A stretch of DNA of 12,690 nucleotides from Bacteroidales bacterium (GTDB lineage Bacteria; Bacteroidota; Bacteroidia; Bacteroidales; DTU049). The notes beneath the pieces are model-generated. The model saw only the letters and a program-made list of their open reading frames with translations, searched no databases and was not told the origin of the DNA. Within the stretch, counting starts at the first letter, position 1. Each line of letters begins with the position of its first letter. The position numbers and the translations under genes are program-made. Below, one piece after another: positions 10,891 through 12,690 of this stretch. Location: assembly GCA_030017935.1 (NCBI GenBank), contig JASEGF010000012.1, positions 6,503-19,192 of the forward strand, written 5' to 3'.

Positions 10891-12690
10891 TTAGGTATTT
10901 TGAATTTCATTATTATTATTTAAATTATCATTAGTATGATTATTACTATCAGATTCATTAGCATTTTGTCCATTATTATTATTTTCTGGTTCTATGAATA
11001 TTTCACTATCAGGATCTGGCCAAGGGCGTTGTCCTAAGATAGCTTCTACATCTTCTCTAAATATAACTTCTTTTTTAAGCAATTGTTGAGCAATCTGGCT
11101 AAGTTGATCTTTATGATTAGAAATAATATCAAAAGCTAATTTATAAGCGTCATTTATAATTTTTTTAGCTTCTTCATCAATTTTTTCAGCAGTTTTTTCA
11201 CTATAAGGTTTTTGATAACCAAAGAATTCATCAGGTTGAGAATTATAGAAACTAAGAGTACCAATTTCTTCGGAGAATCCATAGTAAGTAACAGCAGCAT
11301 AAGCTTGTTTAGTAACTATTTCTAAATCATTCATAGCACCACTACTCACATCGCCAAAGAATATTTGTTCAGAAACTCTACCACCGAGAGCAGAAGCCAT
11401 TTCGTGGAGTAATTGTTCTTTAGTAATAATATTTCTTTCGGTAGGTAAATACCAAGCAGCACCAAGGGCTTTGCCACGAGGAACTACAGAAACTTTCACT
11501 AAAGGATGAGCATATTGTAGAAACCAGCTCACAGTAGCATGTCCAGACTCATGAAAAGCAATAATTTTCTTTTCTTCAGGAGTAATAATTTTATTTCGTT
11601 TTTCTAGACCACCGATAATGCGATCTATAGCATCATTGAAATCAGACATATCTACAGCATTTTTATTTTTACGAGCTGCTATTAGAGCTGCCTCATTGCA
11701 TACATTAGCTATATCAGCACCAGAGAAACCAGGTGTCTGACGAGCCAATATTTTAATGTCTACATCATTAGATAATTTAAGAGGTCTTAAATGAACTTTA
11801 AAAATTTCTTCTCTTTCCTTTAATTCGGGTAAATCTACATAAATAGTTCTGTCAAAACGTCCTGCACGAAGGAGAGCTTTATCGAGTACATCAGCTCTAT
11901 TCGTAGCTGCCATAACAATGATTCCAACATTAGCACTAAATCCATCCATTTCAGCTAATAATTGATTAAGAGTACTTTCACGTTCATCATTAGCACTTGT
12001 TATTAAAGTTTTGCCTCTAGCTCTACCAATAGCATCTATTTCATCAATAAAAATGATACAAGGAGCTTTAGCTTTAGCTTGTTCGAAAAGATCTCTTACT
12101 CTTGCAGCACCTACACCTACAAACATTTCTACAAATTCACTACCACTCATAGAAAGAAATGGTACCCCAGCCTCACCAGAAACAGCTTTAGCTAATAAAG
12201 TTTTACCAGTACCTGGAGGTCCAATGAGTAAAACACCTTTAGGTATTTTGCCACCAAGTTTAGTATATTTAGATGGATTTTTTAGAAATTCAATAATTTC
12301 TTGCACTTCTACCTTAGCCTCATCTAGTCCAGCTACATCTTTAAATGTAACATCAATTTTTTTATCACCGTCTACAACCTTTGGTTTAGATTTTCCTACA
12401 TTAAAAACCCCACCACCTGGAGCATTTTTAGTCAAAGATCGTGCAATGAAAAACCATAAAAGTATTATTAATGCAAAAGTAATAATCCACCCAAAGATAT
12501 CTCCCCAGTAATTTCTAACCTTTTTAGTAGTAACAGGAAATTGATATGACTCAATAATTTTTTGTTTTTCAGTAGGTAATTTACCTATAGTATCATTTTG
12601 AATAGAACTATAAATAGTTTCATAAAGTTGTTTTTCGAAATTTTCAGCACTTATAAATGGATATTTATATATTAATTCTGTAGCTACAGG
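10891..12690 (-). CDS. ftsH: ATP-dependent zinc metalloprotease FtsH (5' end outside window)
   Basis: Membrane-bound hexameric AAA+ protease that extracts and degrades misassembled membrane proteins and some cytosolic regulators. The frame is open to the window edge, giving 599 residues; roughly 60-90 N-terminal residues, including the first membrane helix, are missing. The visible part starts with periplasmic sequence, then the second helix (WGDIFGWIITFALIILLWFF, about 12450-12508), then the linker NAPGGGVFNVG. Walker A is GPPGTGKT, Walker B is IIFIDEID, and the second region of homology is ATNRADVLDKALLRAGRFDR. The protease zinc motif is HESGH (11539-11553), with the third ligand probably the Asp of GAMNDLE. 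After the conserved LGQRPW, the last 30 residues are an Asn-rich tail. A TTG at 12435 could be mistaken for a start, but coding clearly continues upstream. It heads the cdsA-psd-(argS) cluster. Confidence 0.97.
   Translation of the reverse strand, partial: PVATELIYKYPFISAENFEKQLYETIYSSIQNDTIGKLPTEKQKIIESYQFPVTTKKVRNYWGDIFGWIITFALIILLWFFIARSLTKNAPGGGVFNVGKSKPKVVDGDKKIDVTFKDVAGLDEAKVEVQEIIEFLKNPSKYTKLGGKIPKGVLLIGPPGTGKTLLAKAVSGEAGVPFLSMSGSEFVEMFVGVGAARVRDLFEQAKAKAPCIIFIDEIDAIGRARGKTLITSANDERESTLNQLLAEMDGFSANVGIIVMAATNRADVLDKALLRAGRFDRTIYVDLPELKEREEIFKVHLRPLKLSNDVDIKILARQTPGFSGADIANVCNEAALIAARKNKNAVDMSDFNDAIDRIIGGLEKRNKIITPEEKKIIAFHESGHATVSWFLQYAHPLVKVSVVPRGKALGAAWYLPTERNIITKEQLLHEMASALGGRVSEQIFFGDVSSGAMNDLEIVTKQAYAAVTYYGFSEEIGTLSFYNSQPDEFFGYQKPYSEKTAEKIDEEAKKIINDAYKLAFDIISNHKDQLSQIAQQLLKKEVIFREDVEAILGQRPWPDPDSEIFIEPENNNNGQNANESDSNNHTNDNLNNNNEIQNT

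Noticed and set aside
12433..12435. TTG on the minus strand at 12435 as the start of ftsH
   Set aside because: The frame continues to the window edge and encodes the second membrane helix and part of the periplasmic domain, so the true start lies outside.
12011..12511. Plus-strand reading frame of 166 codons opposite ftsH
   Set aside because: It mirrors the highly conserved AAA+ Walker A/B region of ftsH; its Ser/Leu/Pro-rich translation is typical of an antisense frame.

Overview
The window looks like chromosomal DNA from a low-GC member of the Bacteroidota. Every gene is strongly AT-biased. None of the start codons I inspected is preceded by a Shine-Dalgarno sequence; the leaders are A/T-rich, as is usual in that phylum. 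The FtsH second region of homology reads ALLRAGRFDR, and the run ftsH-cdsA-psd is familiar from Bacteroidota. I cannot place it more precisely, and base composition gives no sign that one block is foreign.

Layout. (1) 1-1704, plus strand: the 3' part of a glyceraldehyde-3-phosphate dehydrogenase gene, a 61-residue one-helix protein with four cysteines, and folE (GTP cyclohydrolase I). They are 14 and 6 bases apart and end at a perfect 15-bp hairpin with a T-tract (1726-1764). (2) 1765-2240: a gene-free stretch holding a 272-bp non-coding element (1817-2088). It has 15-bp perfect terminal inverted repeats, an exact 8-bp target duplication, and an internal hairpin built from CACAAAG heptamers. 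A possible promoter for the next operon follows. (3) 2241-7186, plus strand: five heterodisulfide-reductase-like genes in the order HdrC, HdrB, HdrA, HdrC, then a membrane-HdrD fusion. (4) 7187-7503: a gene-free convergent spacer with a solitary end of the same mobile-element type, a weak hairpin and two kinds of short tandem repeat. (5) 7504-12690, minus strand: ftsH (5' end outside the window), cdsA, psd and argS, closely spaced and probably co-transcribed.

The main biological interest is block 3. The genes encode a flavin/iron-sulfur core (HdrA without its ferredoxin modules, two HdrC subunits, an HdrB with one intact and one degraded CCG domain) plus a 606-residue protein that fuses a NarI/DsrM-like cytochrome b membrane domain to two [4Fe-4S] sites and two complete CCG domains. 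This suggests a membrane-anchored complex that exchanges electrons between the quinone pool and a thiol/disulfide or other two-electron substrate. The order C-B-A-C-(second CCG protein) resembles the bacterial sulfur-oxidation sHdr clusters, but none of the sHdr accessory genes is present here and the substrate is unknown.

Block 5 joins membrane-protein quality control (FtsH) to phospholipid synthesis (CdsA makes CDP-diacylglycerol; Psd makes phosphatidylethanolamine). The Psd has its GS processing site but carries Phe in place of the Asp of the PADG motif, a residue needed for self-cleavage in the characterised family members.
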